A DNA stretch of 64,000 bases from Pseudomonas sp. UYIF39 (GCF_029963765.1 NZ_JALBYU010000002.1:345035-409034); one strand, 5' to 3'. Counted from the first letter of the stretch, positions 7,337 to 17,802 are shown. The notes: generated by a model not told the origin, from the letters alone. Numbers and translations: made by a program.

Positions 7337-8560
7337 ATGGAAATGCGCGCAGATCTGCTGATTGTCGGGGCCGGAATGGTCGGCAGTGCCCTGGCGCTGG
7401 CGTTGCAGGACAGCGGGCTGGAAGTCCTGCTGCTGGACGGTAGCCCGATGAGCGTCAAACCCTTCGATGCCCAGGCTTCGTTCGAGCCGCGAGTGAGCGC
7501 CTTATCGACTGCCAGCCAGCGGATTCTTGAGCGTCTGGGCGTCTGGGACGGCATCGCCAATCGACGCAGCAGCCCCTACACCGACATGCAGGTTTGGGAC
7601 GGCAGCGGCACCGGGCAAATCCATTTTTCGGCGGCCAGTGTGCATGCCGATGTGCTGGGGCATATCGTCGAGAACCGCGTGGTTCAGGACGCCTTGCTCG
7701 ACCGCTTGCACGACTGCGACCTCGGAATGTTGGCCAACGCGCGCCTGGAGCAAATGCGTCGCTCCGGCGACGAGTGGCTGCTGACCCTGGCCGATGGCCG
7801 CACCTTGCGCGCACCTTTGGTGATCGCAGCGGATGGCGCTAATTCCGCCGTTCGGCGTCTGACCGGCATGGCGACGCGCGAGTGGGACTACATGCACCAC
7901 GCGATTGTCACCAGCGTGCGCAGCGCCAAGCCTCATCAAATGACGGCCTGGCAGCGCTTCACCGACAACGGTCCGCTGGCGTTTCTGCCGCTGGAGCGTG
8001 ACGGTCAGCAGGATTGGTGCTCGATCGTCTGGTCGACCACCCCGAGCGAAGCCGAACGCCTGATGGCGCTGGATGACGACGGTTTCTGCAAAGAGCTGGA
8101 GCGGGCCTTCGAAGGCCGACTCGGTAAGGTGCTCAGCGCCGATCCGCGTCTGTGCGTACCGCTGCGGCAGCGTCATGCCAAGCGTTATGTGGCTGAAGGT
8201 TTGGCGTTGATCGGTGATGCGGCGCACACCATTCACCCATTGGCCGGGCAGGGCGTGAATCTTGGTTTCCTCGATGCCGCCGTGCTGGCCGAAGTGCTGT
8301 TGCAAGCGGCCACGCGTGGCGAGCGTCTGGCGGATGTGAAAGTGCTCAGTCGTTACGAACGTCGGCGCATGCCCCACAACCTGGCGTTGATGGCGGCGAT
8401 GGAAGGCTTCGAGCGCCTGTTCCAGGCCGATCCATTGCCGGTGCGCTGGTTGCGCAATGCCGGGTTGAAGATGGTCGACCAGATGCCTGAAGCCAAGGCG
8501 CTGTTTGTGCGCGAAGCACTGGGTTTGATCGGGGATCTACCGGCACTCGCCAAGGCCTGA
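7337..8560 (+). CDS. ubiI: UbiI/VisC-type ubiquinone biosynthesis FAD hydroxylase (407 aa)
   Basis: Paralogue of the preceding ubiH. It has the Rossmann motif LIVGAGMVGSALALALQ at residues 6-22, the DG motif VIAADGANSAVRRLTGM, and the late FAD motif LIGDAAHTIHPLAGQGVNLG near residue 292. The family hydroxylates the ubiquinone ring; UbiI acts at C5 and UbiF at C6 in E. coli. Synteny with pepP-ubiH favours UbiI (VisC), although pseudomonad enzymes can differ in regioselectivity. The 60-base gap from ubiH contains no terminator, so both are probably on one mRNA. Confidence 0.85.
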   Translation: MEMRADLLIVGAGMVGSALALALQDSGLEVLLLDGSPMSVKPFDAQASFEPRVSALSTASQRILERLGVWDGIANRRSSPYTDMQVWDGSGTGQIHFSAASVHADVLGHIVENRVVQDALLDRLHDCDLGMLANARLEQMRRSGDEWLLTLADGRTLRAPLVIAADGANSAVRRLTGMATREWDYMHHAIVTSVRSAKPHQMTAWQRFTDNGPLAFLPLERDGQQDWCSIVWSTTPSEAERLMALDDDGFCKELERAFEGRLGKVLSADPRLCVPLRQRHAKRYVAEGLALIGDAAHTIHPLAGQGVNLGFLDAAVLAEVLLQAATRGERLADVKVLSRYERRRMPHNLALMAAMEGFERLFQADPLPVRWLRNAGLKMVDQMPEAKALFVREALGLIGDLPALAKA

Positions 8561-8647
8561 GATTTTCACTGAGGCCGGAACATTCACCGCAAATTTCCAA
8601 CCGTGCAACATCTGGTAACTCCTCCGCAAACTGTTCGATTGAGAACG

Positions 8648-8670
8648 CAAATGTGAGTCCATATCATTTG
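8648..8670. promoter_or_regulatory. Inverted repeat upstream of the iron-binding protein gene
   Basis: CAAATG and CATTTG form perfect six-base arms 11 bases apart, 32 bases before the ATG of a probable iron transporter gene. The location suits an operator. It matches a Fur box only weakly, so Fur control is a guess. Confidence 0.3.
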
Positions 8671-8701
8671 TCCTCACTTTTTCAATCGAGAGATCGCGCC
8701 C

Positions 8702-9706
8702 ATGTTGGTACCGAAGCGTCTACTGACCGCACTCGCCCTGACCCTGATTGGCAGCACTGCTGCCCAGGCCGCTGATGAGGTGGTGGTTTACTCCTCGCGT
8801 ATCGACGAGCTGATCAAGCCGGTCTTCGATGCCTACACCGCGAAAACCGGTGTGCAGGTGAAGTTCATCACCGACAAGGAAGCGCCGCTGATGCAGCGGA
8901 TCAAGGCCGAGGGTGAGAACGCCACTGCGGATTTGCTGCTGACCGTCGACGCCGGTAACCTCTGGCAGGCCGAGCAAATGGGCATCCTGCAACCGTTCAC
9001 CTCCAAGGTGATCGACGCCAACATCCCGCTGCAGTACCGCTCATCCGCCCATGCCTGGACTGGCCTGAGCCTGCGGGCGAGGACCATCGCTTACTCCACC
9101 GACCGGGTGAAACCCGGTGAGTTGACCACTTACGAAGGTCTGGCCGACAAGAACTGGGAAGGCCGCCTGTGCCTGCGCACGGCGAAGAAGGTCTACAACC
9201 AGTCCCTGACCGCCACCATGATCGAAGTCCATGGCGCCGACAAAACCGAGAAGATTCTCAAGGGCTGGGTGAGTAACCTGTCCACCGACGTGTTCTCGGA
9301 TGACATCGCGGTGCTGGAGGCCATCAACGCGGGTCAATGCGACGTCGGTATCGTCAACACGTACTACTACGGTCGCCTGCACAAGCAGAAGCCTGATCTG
9401 GCGGTGAAGCTGTTCTGGCCGAACCAGGGCGACCGTGGCGTGCACGTGAACCTGTCGGGCATCGGCCTGACCAAACACGCCCCGCACCCGGAAGCGGCCA
9501 AGGCCTTGGTGGAATGGATGACCACACCTGAAGCGCAGAAGATCTTTGCTGACGTGAACCAGGAATTCCCGGCCAACCCTGCGGTTCAGCCTTCTACAGA
9601 AGTGGCGAGCTGGGGCAAGTTTGTCGCCGATACGTTGCCTGTGGAAATTGCCGGCAAGCGTCAGGCTGAAGCGATTCGGATGATGGATCGGGCTGGCTGG
9701 AACTGA
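8702..9706 (+). CDS. Iron(III) ABC transporter periplasmic binding protein, FbpA/FutA-like (334 aa)
   Basis: A transferrin-like ferric-binding protein. The first ~23 residues form a signal peptide ending in AQA before [15 protein letters not shown]. The VVYSSR strand, NTYYYGRL (a tyrosine cluster near residue 220 that typically supplies the iron-ligating Tyr pair) and [18 protein letters not shown] are characteristic. It is followed by a two-domain permease, making a periplasmic binding protein-permease pair. A 27-bp-armed palindromic repeat lies between them and may reduce read-through, giving excess binding protein. No ATPase gene is adjacent. An inverted repeat at 8648 could be its operator. 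Confidence 0.88.
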   Translation: MLVPKRLLTALALTLIGSTAAQAADEVVVYSSRIDELIKPVFDAYTAKTGVQVKFITDKEAPLMQRIKAEGENATADLLLTVDAGNLWQAEQMGILQPFTSKVIDANIPLQYRSSAHAWTGLSLRARTIAYSTDRVKPGELTTYEGLADKNWEGRLCLRTAKKVYNQSLTATMIEVHGADKTEKILKGWVSNLSTDVFSDDIAVLEAINAGQCDVGIVNTYYYGRLHKQKPDLAVKLFWPNQGDRGVHVNLSGIGLTKHAPHPEAAKALVEWMTTPEAQKIFADVNQEFPANPAVQPSTEVASWGKFVADTLPVEIAGKRQAEAIRMMDRAGWN

Positions 9707-9725
9707 GTCTGCAGCTTTAAAGATC

Positions 9726-9803
9726 AAAAGATCGCAGCCTGCGGCAGCTCCTACCGGGTGTACCCCATCCCAATGCAGGAGCTGCCGCAGGCTGCGATCT
9801 TTT
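9726..9803. repeat. Palindromic repeat (27-bp perfect arms), REP family A
   Basis: Arms at 9726-9752 and 9777-9803 are perfect reverse complements with a 24-base loop and the same core as the element at 1698. It sits inside the binding protein-permease gene pair and could stabilise the upstream mRNA. Confidence 0.85.
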
Positions 9804-9848
9804 TGCGTATGACGCACATTTCGCTGATTTTCTTCAGAGAGCTTTTCC

Positions 9849-11465
9849 TTGGCCCACCCCGCCCAACGCCGTTGTTACCCCCTGGTCTTCGCCATCGCTG
9901 CGCTGGTCCTGCTGCCCCTCAGCGTTTTGTTGTTGTCATGGCAAACCATCGATCATCAGATCTGGTCCCACCTCTGGGATACCCAGATGCCGCGCCTGCT
10001 GGGCAATACCCTGACCTTGGTGCTCGGCGTCGGTATCGGCGTGACGCTCTTGGGCGTGAGCCTGGCCTGGCTCACCAGCCTCTGCGAATTCCCCGGTCGG
10101 CGTTGGCTGGACTGGGCGCTGATGCTGCCATTCGCCATTCCGGCTTACGTGCTGGCATTTGTCTTCGTCGGCCTGCTGGATTTTGCCGGCCCCGTGCAAA
10201 CCCTGTTACGCGAATGGTTCGGCTCGGGCTTGAGGTTGCCGCGCGTGCGCTCCACTGGCGGCGTGATTCTGGTCCTGGTGCTGGTCTTCTATCCCTACGT
10301 TTACTTGTTGGCGCGAACCGCGTTCCTGGCGCAGGGCAAAGGCTTGATGGAAGCGGCGCGAGTCCTCGGGCAATCCCCGTGGCAAGCGTTCTGGCGAGTC
10401 GCTTTGCCCATGGCGCGCCCGGCGATCGGCGCAGGCGTGGCGCTGGCGCTGATGGAAACACTGGCGGATTTTGGTGCGGTATCGGTGTTCAACTTCGACA
10501 CGTTCACGACTGCCATCTACAAGACCTGGTACGGATTTTTCAGCCTCTCCACCGCCGCGCAACTGGCTAGCCTGTTGCTACTGGTGGTGATGGTCGTGCT
10601 GTACGGCGAGCGCCGTGCTCGCGGGGTCAACCGGGCGAGCAACGAACGACCAAGGGTCAAGGCGCTGTATCACCTGCACGGTTTCAAGGCGCTGGCGGCC
10701 ATGAGTTGGTGCGGTCTGGTGTTCGCCTGCGCTTTCGTCATTCCAGTGCTTCAACTGGTGGTGTGGTTCTGGCAACGCGGGCGCTTCGACCTGGATGAGC
10801 GTTACGCGGGGCTGATCGTCCATACGTTGTACCTAGGCGGCATGGCGGCGCTGATCACCGTCAGTGTTGCTTTAGTGCTGGCGTTTGCCCGGCGTCTGGC
10901 CCCGACCCGAGCGATCCGCACCAGCATCAGCCTGGCCAACCTTGGCTACGCCTTGCCGGGTTCCGTGCTGGCGGTGTCGATCATGCTGGCGTTCAGTTAC
11001 CTGGATCGCGAACTGGTGATCCCGTTGTCGGGTTGGCTGGGGGGCGCCGGCAAGCCATTGCTGCTGGGCAGCCTGTCGGCGTTGTTGCTGGCTTATCTGG
11101 TGCGTTTCATCGCGGTGGCTTATGGGCCGCTGGAAAGCAGTCTGGCGCGAATACGGCCATCTTTGCCCGAAGCGGCACGTAGCCTTGGCGTCAGTGGGCC
11201 ACGACTGTTTTTCAAATTGTATCTGCCGTTATTGTTGCCCGGCACGTTGAGCGCCGCGTTGCTGGTGTTCGTCGATGTGCTCAAGGAAATGCCCGCGACC
11301 CTTCTGATGCGCCCGTTTGGCTGGGATACGCTGGCGGTACGCATCTTCGAAATGACCAGCGAAGGCGAGTGGGCGAGGGCCTCTTTGCCGGCCTTGACTC
11401 TGGTTTTTGTTGGCCTGCTACCGGTCATCGGATTGATTCGACGTTCAGCGCATCGAAACGCCTAG
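9849..11465 (+). CDS. Iron(III) ABC transporter permease, FbpB-like (538 aa)
   Basis: A fused permease with two homologous BPD-transporter domains and about 12 membrane helices, as in FbpB/HitB. The EAA loops read MEAARVLGQSPWQAFWRVALPMARP (stated in parts: EAARVLGQSPW then RVALPMARPAIGAG) in the first half and EAARSLGVSGPRLFFKLYLP in the second. The start is a TTG at 9849 giving an N-terminus that runs into the first helix; AGAGAG lies nine bases upstream. It pairs with the upstream ferric-binding protein. The ATP-binding subunit is not in this neighbourhood, so a distant gene must supply it. Confidence 0.88.
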   Translation: MAHPAQRRCYPLVFAIAALVLLPLSVLLLSWQTIDHQIWSHLWDTQMPRLLGNTLTLVLGVGIGVTLLGVSLAWLTSLCEFPGRRWLDWALMLPFAIPAYVLAFVFVGLLDFAGPVQTLLREWFGSGLRLPRVRSTGGVILVLVLVFYPYVYLLARTAFLAQGKGLMEAARVLGQSPWQAFWRVALPMARPAIGAGVALALMETLADFGAVSVFNFDTFTTAIYKTWYGFFSLSTAAQLASLLLLVVMVVLYGERRARGVNRASNERPRVKALYHLHGFKALAAMSWCGLVFACAFVIPVLQLVVWFWQRGRFDLDERYAGLIVHTLYLGGMAALITVSVALVLAFARRLAPTRAIRTSISLANLGYALPGSVLAVSIMLAFSYLDRELVIPLSGWLGGAGKPLLLGSLSALLLAYLVRFIAVAYGPLESSLARIRPSLPEAARSLGVSGPRLFFKLYLPLLLPGTLSAALLVFVDVLKEMPATLLMRPFGWDTLAVRIFEMTSEGEWARASLPALTLVFVGLLPVIGLIRRSAHRNA

Positions 11466-11621
11466 GTGCCAGTCCTACACCTTGAGGCTACAATGCGCGG
11501 CATTCGGTGCGGTCCGTCCTACAGACCAGGTAGCTGAAATCGGCCGAAAGCCTTCTATTTCAAGGCTTTGACCCCGTACAGCACCGGCCCGCACCTTCGC
11601 CACGCCCGGAAGGAGAAACCC

Positions 11622-12704
11622 ATGGGACAGCGCACGCCTCTGTATGACCTTCATCTCGCCCTCGGCGCGAAGATGGTCGATTTTGGCGGTTGGGATATGC
11701 CTTTGCATTACGGCTCGCAGGTCGAGGAACACCATCAGGTGCGCCGCGATTGCGGGGTTTTCGATGTATCCCACATGACCGTGATCGATGTCAGCGGCCC
11801 TCAGGCCAAGGCCTGGCTCCAGCATTTGCTGGCCAACGACGTCGAGCGCCTGCACAGCACTGGCCGTGCCTTGTACAGCACCATGCTCAACGAGCGCGGC
11901 GGCATCGTCGACGACATGATCGTCTACCGTCTCGAGGATGGTTATCGGCTGGTGGTCAACGCCTCCACCCGCAATCAGGACCTTGCCTGGATGCAGGCTC
12001 ACCTCGATGGTTTCGATGTGCAGCTCAACGAGCGATCCGAGTTGGCGATGCTGGCCATTCAAGGTCCTCAGGCCCGGCACAAAATCTCCGAACTGGTGAC
12101 CCAGTCCCGCGGCAACCTGATTCAGATGCTCAAGCCCTTCGAAGGCCAGGCCGATGGTGACTGGTTCATCGCGCGCACGGGTTACACCGGCGAAGATGGT
12201 CTGGAAATCGTTCTGCCGGCCAATCAAGCACCAGGCTTCTTCAACGATCTGGTGGGCGCGGGCATCTCGCCAATCGGCCTCGGCGCGCGCGATACTCTGC
12301 GGGTCGAAGCCGGCATGAACCTCTACGGTCAGGACATTCATCAAGACGTTTCACCACTGGCCTCCAACATGGACTGGAGCATTGCGTGGGAACCGGCCAC
12401 TCGCCAGTTCATCGGTCGCAGTGCTCTTGAAGCCGAGCGGGCGGGTGGCGTGCAGCACAAACTGGTCGGTCTGGTCCTTGAGGAGCGTGGGGTTTTGCGC
12501 GCTCATCAAGTAGTCCGCATCGCCAATGTTGGCGAAGGGGAGATCACCAGTGGTAGTTTCTCTCCTACGCTTAGCAAGTCGATAGCACTGGCGCGCGTGC
12601 CGATGGCGACAGCCGACCGCGCAGAAGTGGAAATCCGTGGCAAGTGGTACCCGGTCCGAGTGGTCAAACCGACCTTCGTACGCCATGGCAAAACCTTGAT
12701 CTAA
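11622..12704 (+). CDS. gcvT: Glycine cleavage system T protein, aminomethyltransferase (360 aa)
   Basis: GcvT transfers the methylene group from aminomethyl-lipoyl GcvH to tetrahydrofolate and releases ammonia. Family motifs include [20 protein letters not shown] at the N-terminus, CGVFDVSHM near residue 44, and [20 protein letters not shown] near residue 223. The ATG at 11622 has AAGGAGAAA just upstream; the in-frame start at 11568 is less likely. Length is normal. gcvH follows after 50 bases. I looked for a glycine riboswitch in 11466-11621 and did not recognise one. Confidence 0.95.
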   Translation: MGQRTPLYDLHLALGAKMVDFGGWDMPLHYGSQVEEHHQVRRDCGVFDVSHMTVIDVSGPQAKAWLQHLLANDVERLHSTGRALYSTMLNERGGIVDDMIVYRLEDGYRLVVNASTRNQDLAWMQAHLDGFDVQLNERSELAMLAIQGPQARHKISELVTQSRGNLIQMLKPFEGQADGDWFIARTGYTGEDGLEIVLPANQAPGFFNDLVGAGISPIGLGARDTLRVEAGMNLYGQDIHQDVSPLASNMDWSIAWEPATRQFIGRSALEAERAGGVQHKLVGLVLEERGVLRAHQVVRIANVGEGEITSGSFSPTLSKSIALARVPMATADRAEVEIRGKWYPVRVVKPTFVRHGKTLI

Positions 12705-12754
12705 CCTTTTTTGGCGGGCAACGACCGCTGACAATTCTCTTGAGGACACAGAAC

Positions 12755-13138
12755 ATGAGCGATATTCCTGCCGACCTGCGTTTTGCCGAAAGTCACGAAT
12801 GGGCCCGTCTCGAAGCCGATGGCACCGTCACCGTGGGCATCAGCGATCACGCTCAGGAAGCCTTGGGCGACGTGGTGTTCGTTGAGCTGACTGAAGTCGG
12901 AACAGTCTTCGCTGCCGGTGATCAATCCGGTGTGGTGGAGTCGGTTAAAGCCGCTTCGGACATCTACTCCCCGGTTGCCGGTGAAGTGATTGCCATCAAC
13001 GAAGAGCTGAGCGCCAACCCTGAGTTGCTCAACTCCGACCCGTACGGTGCCTGGATCTTCAAGCTCAAGCCAAGCAACGCTGGCGATCTGGACAAGCTGC
13101 TCGACGCCGCCGGTTACAAGGCTGCCATCGGCGAATAA
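12755..13138 (+). CDS. gcvH: Glycine cleavage system H protein (127 aa)
   Basis: The lipoyl carrier that shuttles the aminomethyl intermediate between GcvP, GcvT and the lipoamide dehydrogenase. The lipoylation site is Lys65 in [19 protein letters not shown]. The N-terminal [20 protein letters not shown] is also diagnostic. Length is standard. Start ATG at 12755 follows TTGAGGACACAGAAC. It is co-directional with gcvT but is separated from gcvP by a DegT-family gene on the other strand, unlike the compact gcv operons usual in Pseudomonas. Confidence 0.96.
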   Translation: MSDIPADLRFAESHEWARLEADGTVTVGISDHAQEALGDVVFVELTEVGTVFAAGDQSGVVESVKAASDIYSPVAGEVIAINEELSANPELLNSDPYGAWIFKLKPSNAGDLDKLLDAAGYKAAIGE

Positions 13139-13158
13139 TCTTCGTTTTGCGAAATCCA

Positions 13159-13201
13159 TGTGGGAGCGGCGGTGCGACGATTCGACTTGCCCGCTCCCAC
13201 A
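13159..13201. repeat. REP-like hairpin, possible terminator between gcvH and a convergent gene
   Basis: TGTGGGAGCGG and CCGCTCCCACA form 11-bp perfect arms around a 21-base loop. The GTGGGAGCG core is the one used by the larger repeats at 22120, 37497, 48542, 56927 and 61808. It lies between convergent genes. Confidence 0.75.
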
Positions 13202-13205
13202 GGTT

Positions 13206-14345
13206 TTATGGCTTTAGAACGGCTTTCACCGCCGCCACCGAACGCTCAACATCCGCTTTAGTCATGGCGGTAAACATCGGCAGCGAAACAATCAGGCGAC
13301 CGACCCGTTCGGCCACCGGAAACATCCCTTCCTTGAACCCGCGCTCGCGATAAAGACTCAGCAGGTGAATCGGCGGGTAGTGATAGCCGATGCCGACACC
13401 CAACGCCTGCATCTGATCCATGAAGGTAGCCCGTGCCGGTTTGCCATCCTTGCGCTCTGGCAGCACCAGCTGGAATAAATGCCAGTTGCTGTTCTCGAAA
13501 TCCGCCGGGGGCAATTGCGCCCCATACAACGCTTCGAAATCCGCTCCAAAACAAGCGAAATAGTGCCTGGCCAGTTCACGGCGATGAGTTGTGATTGCTT
13601 CGATGTGAGCAAATTGTCCAAGGCCGATGGCCGCCGCAACATCGGTCATGTTGAACTTACCGCCCAGCACATCAACGTCCAGTCCATCGAAGCCGCTGCG
13701 GGTGACGCCTTGTAAACGGTACTTTTCCGCCAGTCGCACTTCCTCGGCATTGTTCAATACCAGGCAACCGCCCTCTGACGAGGTGACGTTTTTGTTCGCC
13801 TGGAAACTGAAGGACACGAAATCGCCGGTCGAGCCAATGCGCTGGCCGTTGCAGCTCGAACCCAAGGCTTGCGCGGCGTCTTCGATAATCCGCAATCCGT
13901 GTTTTTTGGCGATCGCATACAACCGGCTCATGTCCACCGGCAAACCGGCAAGGTACACGGGAATGATCGCTTTGGTGCGCGGGGTGATTGCCGCTTCCAG
14001 CTGATCCAGGTCGATGTTGCGGGTGATCGGGTCAATGTCGGCAAACACCGGCGTAGCGCCGACTTCCAGAATCACGTTGGCGGTGGCAACCCAGGAAATC
14101 GGTGTGGTGATCACTTCATCGCCCGGCCCGATACCGGCAACGCGTAAGGCGATTTCCATGGTGCAGGTGCCGGAGTTGAAGGTGCGCACCGGGCGCCCGC
14201 CAAAATACTCCGAGAGTTGCGCTTCAAAGGCCTGAACCTTGGGGCCGCTGGTAATCCAGCCCGAGCGCAATACGTCACCCACAGCGGCAATCGTGGCTTC
14301 GTCGATGGTGGGTTTGGAGAACGGCAGGAAAGGCAGTTGGCTCAT
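13206..14345 (-). CDS. DegT/DnrJ/EryC1/StrS-family PLP aminotransferase (379 aa)
   Basis: A fold-type I PLP enzyme of the sugar aminotransferase family, which usually forms amino sugars on nucleotide-sugar precursors of surface polysaccharides. Asp156 in RIIEDAAQALGS and Lys185 in FSFQANKNVTSSEGG are the expected PLP-contacting residues; FNSGTCTMEIAL near residue 57 binds the phosphate. The start at 14345 is preferred because AGGT precedes it and the family's N-terminus begins there; the frame stays open to 14453. It is convergent with gcvH and divergent from gcvP, so it splits the glycine cleavage genes. No other sugar-pathway gene is nearby, leaving its substrate unknown. Confidence 0.85.
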   Translation of the reverse strand: MSQLPFLPFSKPTIDEATIAAVGDVLRSGWITSGPKVQAFEAQLSEYFGGRPVRTFNSGTCTMEIALRVAGIGPGDEVITTPISWVATANVILEVGATPVFADIDPITRNIDLDQLEAAITPRTKAIIPVYLAGLPVDMSRLYAIAKKHGLRIIEDAAQALGSSCNGQRIGSTGDFVSFSFQANKNVTSSEGGCLVLNNAEEVRLAEKYRLQGVTRSGFDGLDVDVLGGKFNMTDVAAAIGLGQFAHIEAITTHRRELARHYFACFGADFEALYGAQLPPADFENSNWHLFQLVLPERKDGKPARATFMDQMQALGVGIGYHYPPIHLLSLYRERGFKEGMFPVAERVGRLIVSLPMFTAMTKADVERSVAAVKAVLKP

Positions 14346-14486
14346 AAATACAGTTACCTGATCAGCGGACATTGGGCAGATGCCGAGCATGATGATCCGC
14401 AATGGCCGTTGGCGCCAGACATCGACTGCTATGCTGGTTTGACCGTGTTGCATCGACGTTGAGCGCCAGTCAAGAGAGAGCCCGTC

Positions 14487-17360
14487 ATGTCCCAGTTGCC
14501 GTCCTTGAGCCAGTTACGCGACCCCAATGCCTTCCTTCGCCGCCACCTCGGGCCCGATGCCGCCGAGCAACAGGCGATGCTCGACAGTCTCGGCCTCGGC
14601 AGCCGGGTCGAGTTGATCGAGCAGACGGTGCCGCCGGGAATCCGCCTGAACAGGCCGCTGGACCTGCCACCCGCGCTCGACGAAGAAGCCGCGCTGGCCA
14701 AACTGCGCGGTTACGCCGAGCAAAACCAGGTCTGGACCAGCCTGATCGGCATGGGCTACCACGGCACCCTTACGCCGACCGTCATTGTGCGCAACGTGCT
14801 GGAAAATCCCGGTTGGTACACCGCATACACACCGTATCAACCAGAGATCGCCCAGGGCCGGCTTGAAGCGCTGCTCAACTTCCAACAATTGACCATCGAC
14901 CTCACTGGCCTGGAACTGGCCAACGCCTCGCTGCTGGACGAAGCCACGGCGGCGGCGGAAGCCATGGCACTGGCCAAGCGTGTCGCCAAGTCCAGAAGCA
15001 ATCTGTTCTTCGTCGACGAAAACTGTCACCCGCAAACCATTTCCGTAGTGCAGACCCGAGCAGAAGGGTTCGGCTTCGAGCTGATCATCGACACTGTGGA
15101 TAACTTGAAACAGCACCAGGTGTTTGGCGCGCTTCTGCAATATCCCGACACCCACGGCGAAATCCGCGATCTTCGTCCGTTGATCGATCATCTGCATGCG
15201 CAACAAGCCTTGGCGTGTGTCGCCACCGACCTGCTGAGTCTGCTGTTGCTGACGCCGCCGGGGGAGTTGGGCGCCGACGTGGTGTTCGGCTCATCCCAGC
15301 GTTTCGGCGTGCCCATGGGTTACGGTGGGCCGCACGCGGCGTTTTTTGCCAGTCGCGATGAGTACAAACGGGCGATTCCCGGGCGGATCATCGGCGTGTC
15401 GAAAGATGCTCGCGGCAACGTCGCCCTGCGCATGGCCCTGCAAACCCGCGAGCAACATATCCGCCGGGAAAAGGCTAACTCGAACATTTGCACCGCGCAG
15501 GTGCTGCTGGCCAACATTGCCAGTTTCTATGCGGTCTACCACGGTCCGGAAGGGCTCAAACGCATTGCCCAACGCGTCCATCGGCTGACCAGCATCCTCG
15601 CCGCTGGCCTGGAGCGCCACGGCATCACCCGCCTCAACACACACTTTTTCGACACGCTGACGCTGGAGGTCGGTGGCACTCAGACGGCAATCATCGAAAG
15701 TGCCCAGGCCGCACAGATCAACCTGCGCATTCTCGGGCGCGGGCAGTTGGGGCTGAGCCTCGACGAAACCTCTGACGAATCCACCGTCGCGAAGTTGTTT
15801 GATGTATTCCTCGGTGCCGATCATGGGCTTAACGTCGACGAACTGGACGCTGAAACCCTCGCTTCCGGTATTCCCGCAGGTCTGCTGCGTACCTCGCCTT
15901 ATTTGCGTCACCCGGTATTCAGCGCCCATCACAGCGAAACCGAGATGATGCGCTACCTCAAGCAACTGGAGAACAAGGACCTGGCGCTCAATCAATCGAT
16001 GATCCCGCTGGGTTCCTGCACCATGAAACTCAATGCCACCAGCGAGATGATCCCGATCACGTGGCCGCAGTTCGCCAACCTGCACCCGTTTGTGCCGAAA
16101 GAGCAGGCGGTGGGTTATTCGCTGATGATCGAAGAACTGGAGCGCTGGCTCTGCGCGATCACCGGTTTCGACGCGATCTGTATGCAGCCCAATTCCGGGG
16201 CCCAAGGCGAGTACGCCGGGTTGCTGGCGATCCGCAAATATCACGAGAGCCGCCATCAAGGTGCCCGGGATATCTGCCTGATTCCGTCCTCGGCCCACGG
16301 CACCAACCCGGCGTCGGCGCAGATGGCCGGGATGCGGGTGGTGATCGTCGAATGCGACGAGGCGGGCAACGTGGATCTGGATGACCTCAAAGGCAAAGCC
16401 GCAGAGGCGGGCGACAAACTCGCCTGCCTGATGGCGACGTATCCTTCGACCCACGGCGTATACGAGGAAGGCATCAGCGAAATCTGCGAAGTTATCCACA
16501 GCCACGGCGGCCAGGTGTACATGGATGGCGCCAACCTCAACGCCCAGGTCGGACTGGCGCGCCCGGCGGACATTGGTGCCGACGTGTCCCACATGAACCT
16601 GCACAAGACTTTCTGTATTCCACATGGTGGCGGCGGGCCGGGCATGGGGCCGATTGGTGTGCGGGCGCATCTGGCGCCATTCGTGGCCAACCATCCGGTG
16701 GTACCGATTGACGGGCCACTGGCGCAGAACGGCGCAGTCAGCGCGGCGCCTTGGGGCAGTGCGAGCATCCTGCCGATCAGCTGGATGTACATCGCGATGA
16801 TGGGGCCACAACTGGCGGATGCCAGTGAAGTGGCGATCCTCGCCGCGAATTACCTGGCGCAGCACTTGTCCGGTGCGTTTGCGGTGCTTTACACCGGGCG
16901 CAACGAGCGGGTGGCTCACGAATGCATTCTTGACCTGCGGCCACTCAAGGCGCTGACCGGGATCAGCGAGGAGGACGTCGCCAAGCGGCTGATGGACTAT
17001 GGTTTCCATGCGCCGACCATGTCGTTTCCGGTACCGGGGACGTTGATGGTTGAACCGACCGAAAGTGAATCGAAGGCAGAGCTGGACCGGTTTATCGGGG
17101 CGATGCTGAGTATCCGCGCGGAAATCACCGAAGTGCAGAACGGCAACTGGCCGGCCGATGACAACCTGCTGAAACGATCGCCGCATACCCTGGCGGACAT
17201 CACCGGGGTTTGGGAACGGCCCTACACCATCGAGCAGGCAGTGACGCCGGATGCTCATACCAAGGCGCATAAGTACTGGCCGGTGGTGAACCGGGTGGAC
17301 AATGTCTACGGTGACCGCAATCTGTATTGCGCTTGCGTACCGGTGGATGATTACCGCTGA
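14487..17360 (+). CDS. gcvP: Glycine dehydrogenase (decarboxylating), P protein (957 aa)
   Basis: GcvP decarboxylates glycine and loads the aminomethyl group onto GcvH. It is the fused single-chain form: an N-terminal P1-like half with [17 protein letters not shown] near residue 11, and a C-terminal P2-like half with the PLP lysine at Lys707 in [33 protein letters not shown] near residue 506 and [14 protein letters not shown] are family signatures. Length is standard. It has its own promoter region, shared with the divergent aminotransferase gene, and ends at a bidirectional terminator at 17370. Confidence 0.96.
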   Translation: MSQLPSLSQLRDPNAFLRRHLGPDAAEQQAMLDSLGLGSRVELIEQTVPPGIRLNRPLDLPPALDEEAALAKLRGYAEQNQVWTSLIGMGYHGTLTPTVIVRNVLENPGWYTAYTPYQPEIAQGRLEALLNFQQLTIDLTGLELANASLLDEATAAAEAMALAKRVAKSRSNLFFVDENCHPQTISVVQTRAEGFGFELIIDTVDNLKQHQVFGALLQYPDTHGEIRDLRPLIDHLHAQQALACVATDLLSLLLLTPPGELGADVVFGSSQRFGVPMGYGGPHAAFFASRDEYKRAIPGRIIGVSKDARGNVALRMALQTREQHIRREKANSNICTAQVLLANIASFYAVYHGPEGLKRIAQRVHRLTSILAAGLERHGITRLNTHFFDTLTLEVGGTQTAIIESAQAAQINLRILGRGQLGLSLDETSDESTVAKLFDVFLGADHGLNVDELDAETLASGIPAGLLRTSPYLRHPVFSAHHSETEMMRYLKQLENKDLALNQSMIPLGSCTMKLNATSEMIPITWPQFANLHPFVPKEQAVGYSLMIEELERWLCAITGFDAICMQPNSGAQGEYAGLLAIRKYHESRHQGARDICLIPSSAHGTNPASAQMAGMRVVIVECDEAGNVDLDDLKGKAAEAGDKLACLMATYPSTHGVYEEGISEICEVIHSHGGQVYMDGANLNAQVGLARPADIGADVSHMNLHKTFCIPHGGGGPGMGPIGVRAHLAPFVANHPVVPIDGPLAQNGAVSAAPWGSASILPISWMYIAMMGPQLADASEVAILAANYLAQHLSGAFAVLYTGRNERVAHECILDLRPLKALTGISEEDVAKRLMDYGFHAPTMSFPVPGTLMVEPTESESKAELDRFIGAMLSIRAEITEVQNGNWPADDNLLKRSPHTLADITGVWERPYTIEQAVTPDAHTKAHKYWPVVNRVDNVYGDRNLYCACVPVDDYR

Positions 17361-17369
17361 CCTCAGGGC

Positions 17370-17405
17370 AAAAAAATGCCGCACATGTCAGCGGCATTTT
17401 TGTTT
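17370..17405. terminator. Bidirectional rho-independent terminator
   Basis: AAAAAAATGCCGC, an eight-base loop, then GCGGCATTTTTGTTT. The stem with flanking A- and T-runs serves both gcvP (plus) and the DUF2388 gene (minus). Confidence 0.88.
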
Positions 17406-17416
17406 AGCAGTAGGTC

Positions 17417-17734
17417 TTACTCTGAAGCCACGGCATTCTTCGCCAGGATCGCGTTCGCCAGTTCCATGTCCGTGGCCTGCAGGCCAGGGTTGTCGGCGCG
17501 GACTTTCTGCATCGCGGCTTCCAGGTATGGGCCGCGAATGCCGCCGTCACTGGCGACAAAGCTGCCAGCATCGTCCTGGGCGGCAACGATCAGCTTGTGA
17601 TCCTTGAAGGTCAGGTAGGTCGAACCGGTGGTCGCACCGGATGAGATGACGTTACGCCAAAAGCTATCGGCCATCGCCGAACCGACAGGAAGGGACAACA
17701 AGACGATGGTAGCGACAGCAAGTTTGAGACGCAT
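17417..17734 (-). CDS. DUF2388 family exported protein (105 aa)
   Basis: A small exported protein with a signal peptide (MRLKLAVATIVLLSLPVGSA, cleaved after SAMA near residue 22) followed by the DUF2388 domain: DSFWRNVISSGATTGSTYLT and FVASDGGIRGPYLEAAMQ. Such proteins are common in Pseudomonas, often in multiple copies, and have no assigned function; older annotations as a Holliday junction helicase subunit are not supported by this sequence. The start at 17734 is where the signal peptide begins; an earlier in-frame start at 17806 would mask it. Confidence 0.83.
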   Translation of the reverse strand: MRLKLAVATIVLLSLPVGSAMADSFWRNVISSGATTGSTYLTFKDHKLIVAAQDDAGSFVASDGGIRGPYLEAAMQKVRADNPGLQATDMELANAILAKNAVASE

Positions 17735-17802
17735 ATTGGGTGACTCCACTGGGTTAACTACGGCGTTGGATTGCCAATCCCCCAATCGAGTTCCATGACG
17801 GC

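Noticed and set aside
8648..8670. Fur box before the iron-binding protein gene
   Set aside because: The dyad is real but differs from the GATAATGATAATCATTATC consensus, so it is listed only as an inverted repeat.
9758..10570. 270-codon frame overlapping the iron permease
   Set aside because: Different frame from the permease, starts inside a REP palindrome, and is Arg/Gly/Pro-rich without membrane helices.
11466..11621. Glycine riboswitch before gcvT
   Set aside because: The conserved tandem aptamer motifs could not be found; only an ordinary leader with a ribosome site.
15291..17384. Long open frame (about 700 codons) on the minus strand opposite gcvP
   Set aside because: Low-complexity His/Arg/Gln-rich translation, typical of the antisense of GC-rich coding sequence, with no ribosome site or motif; gcvP is certain.
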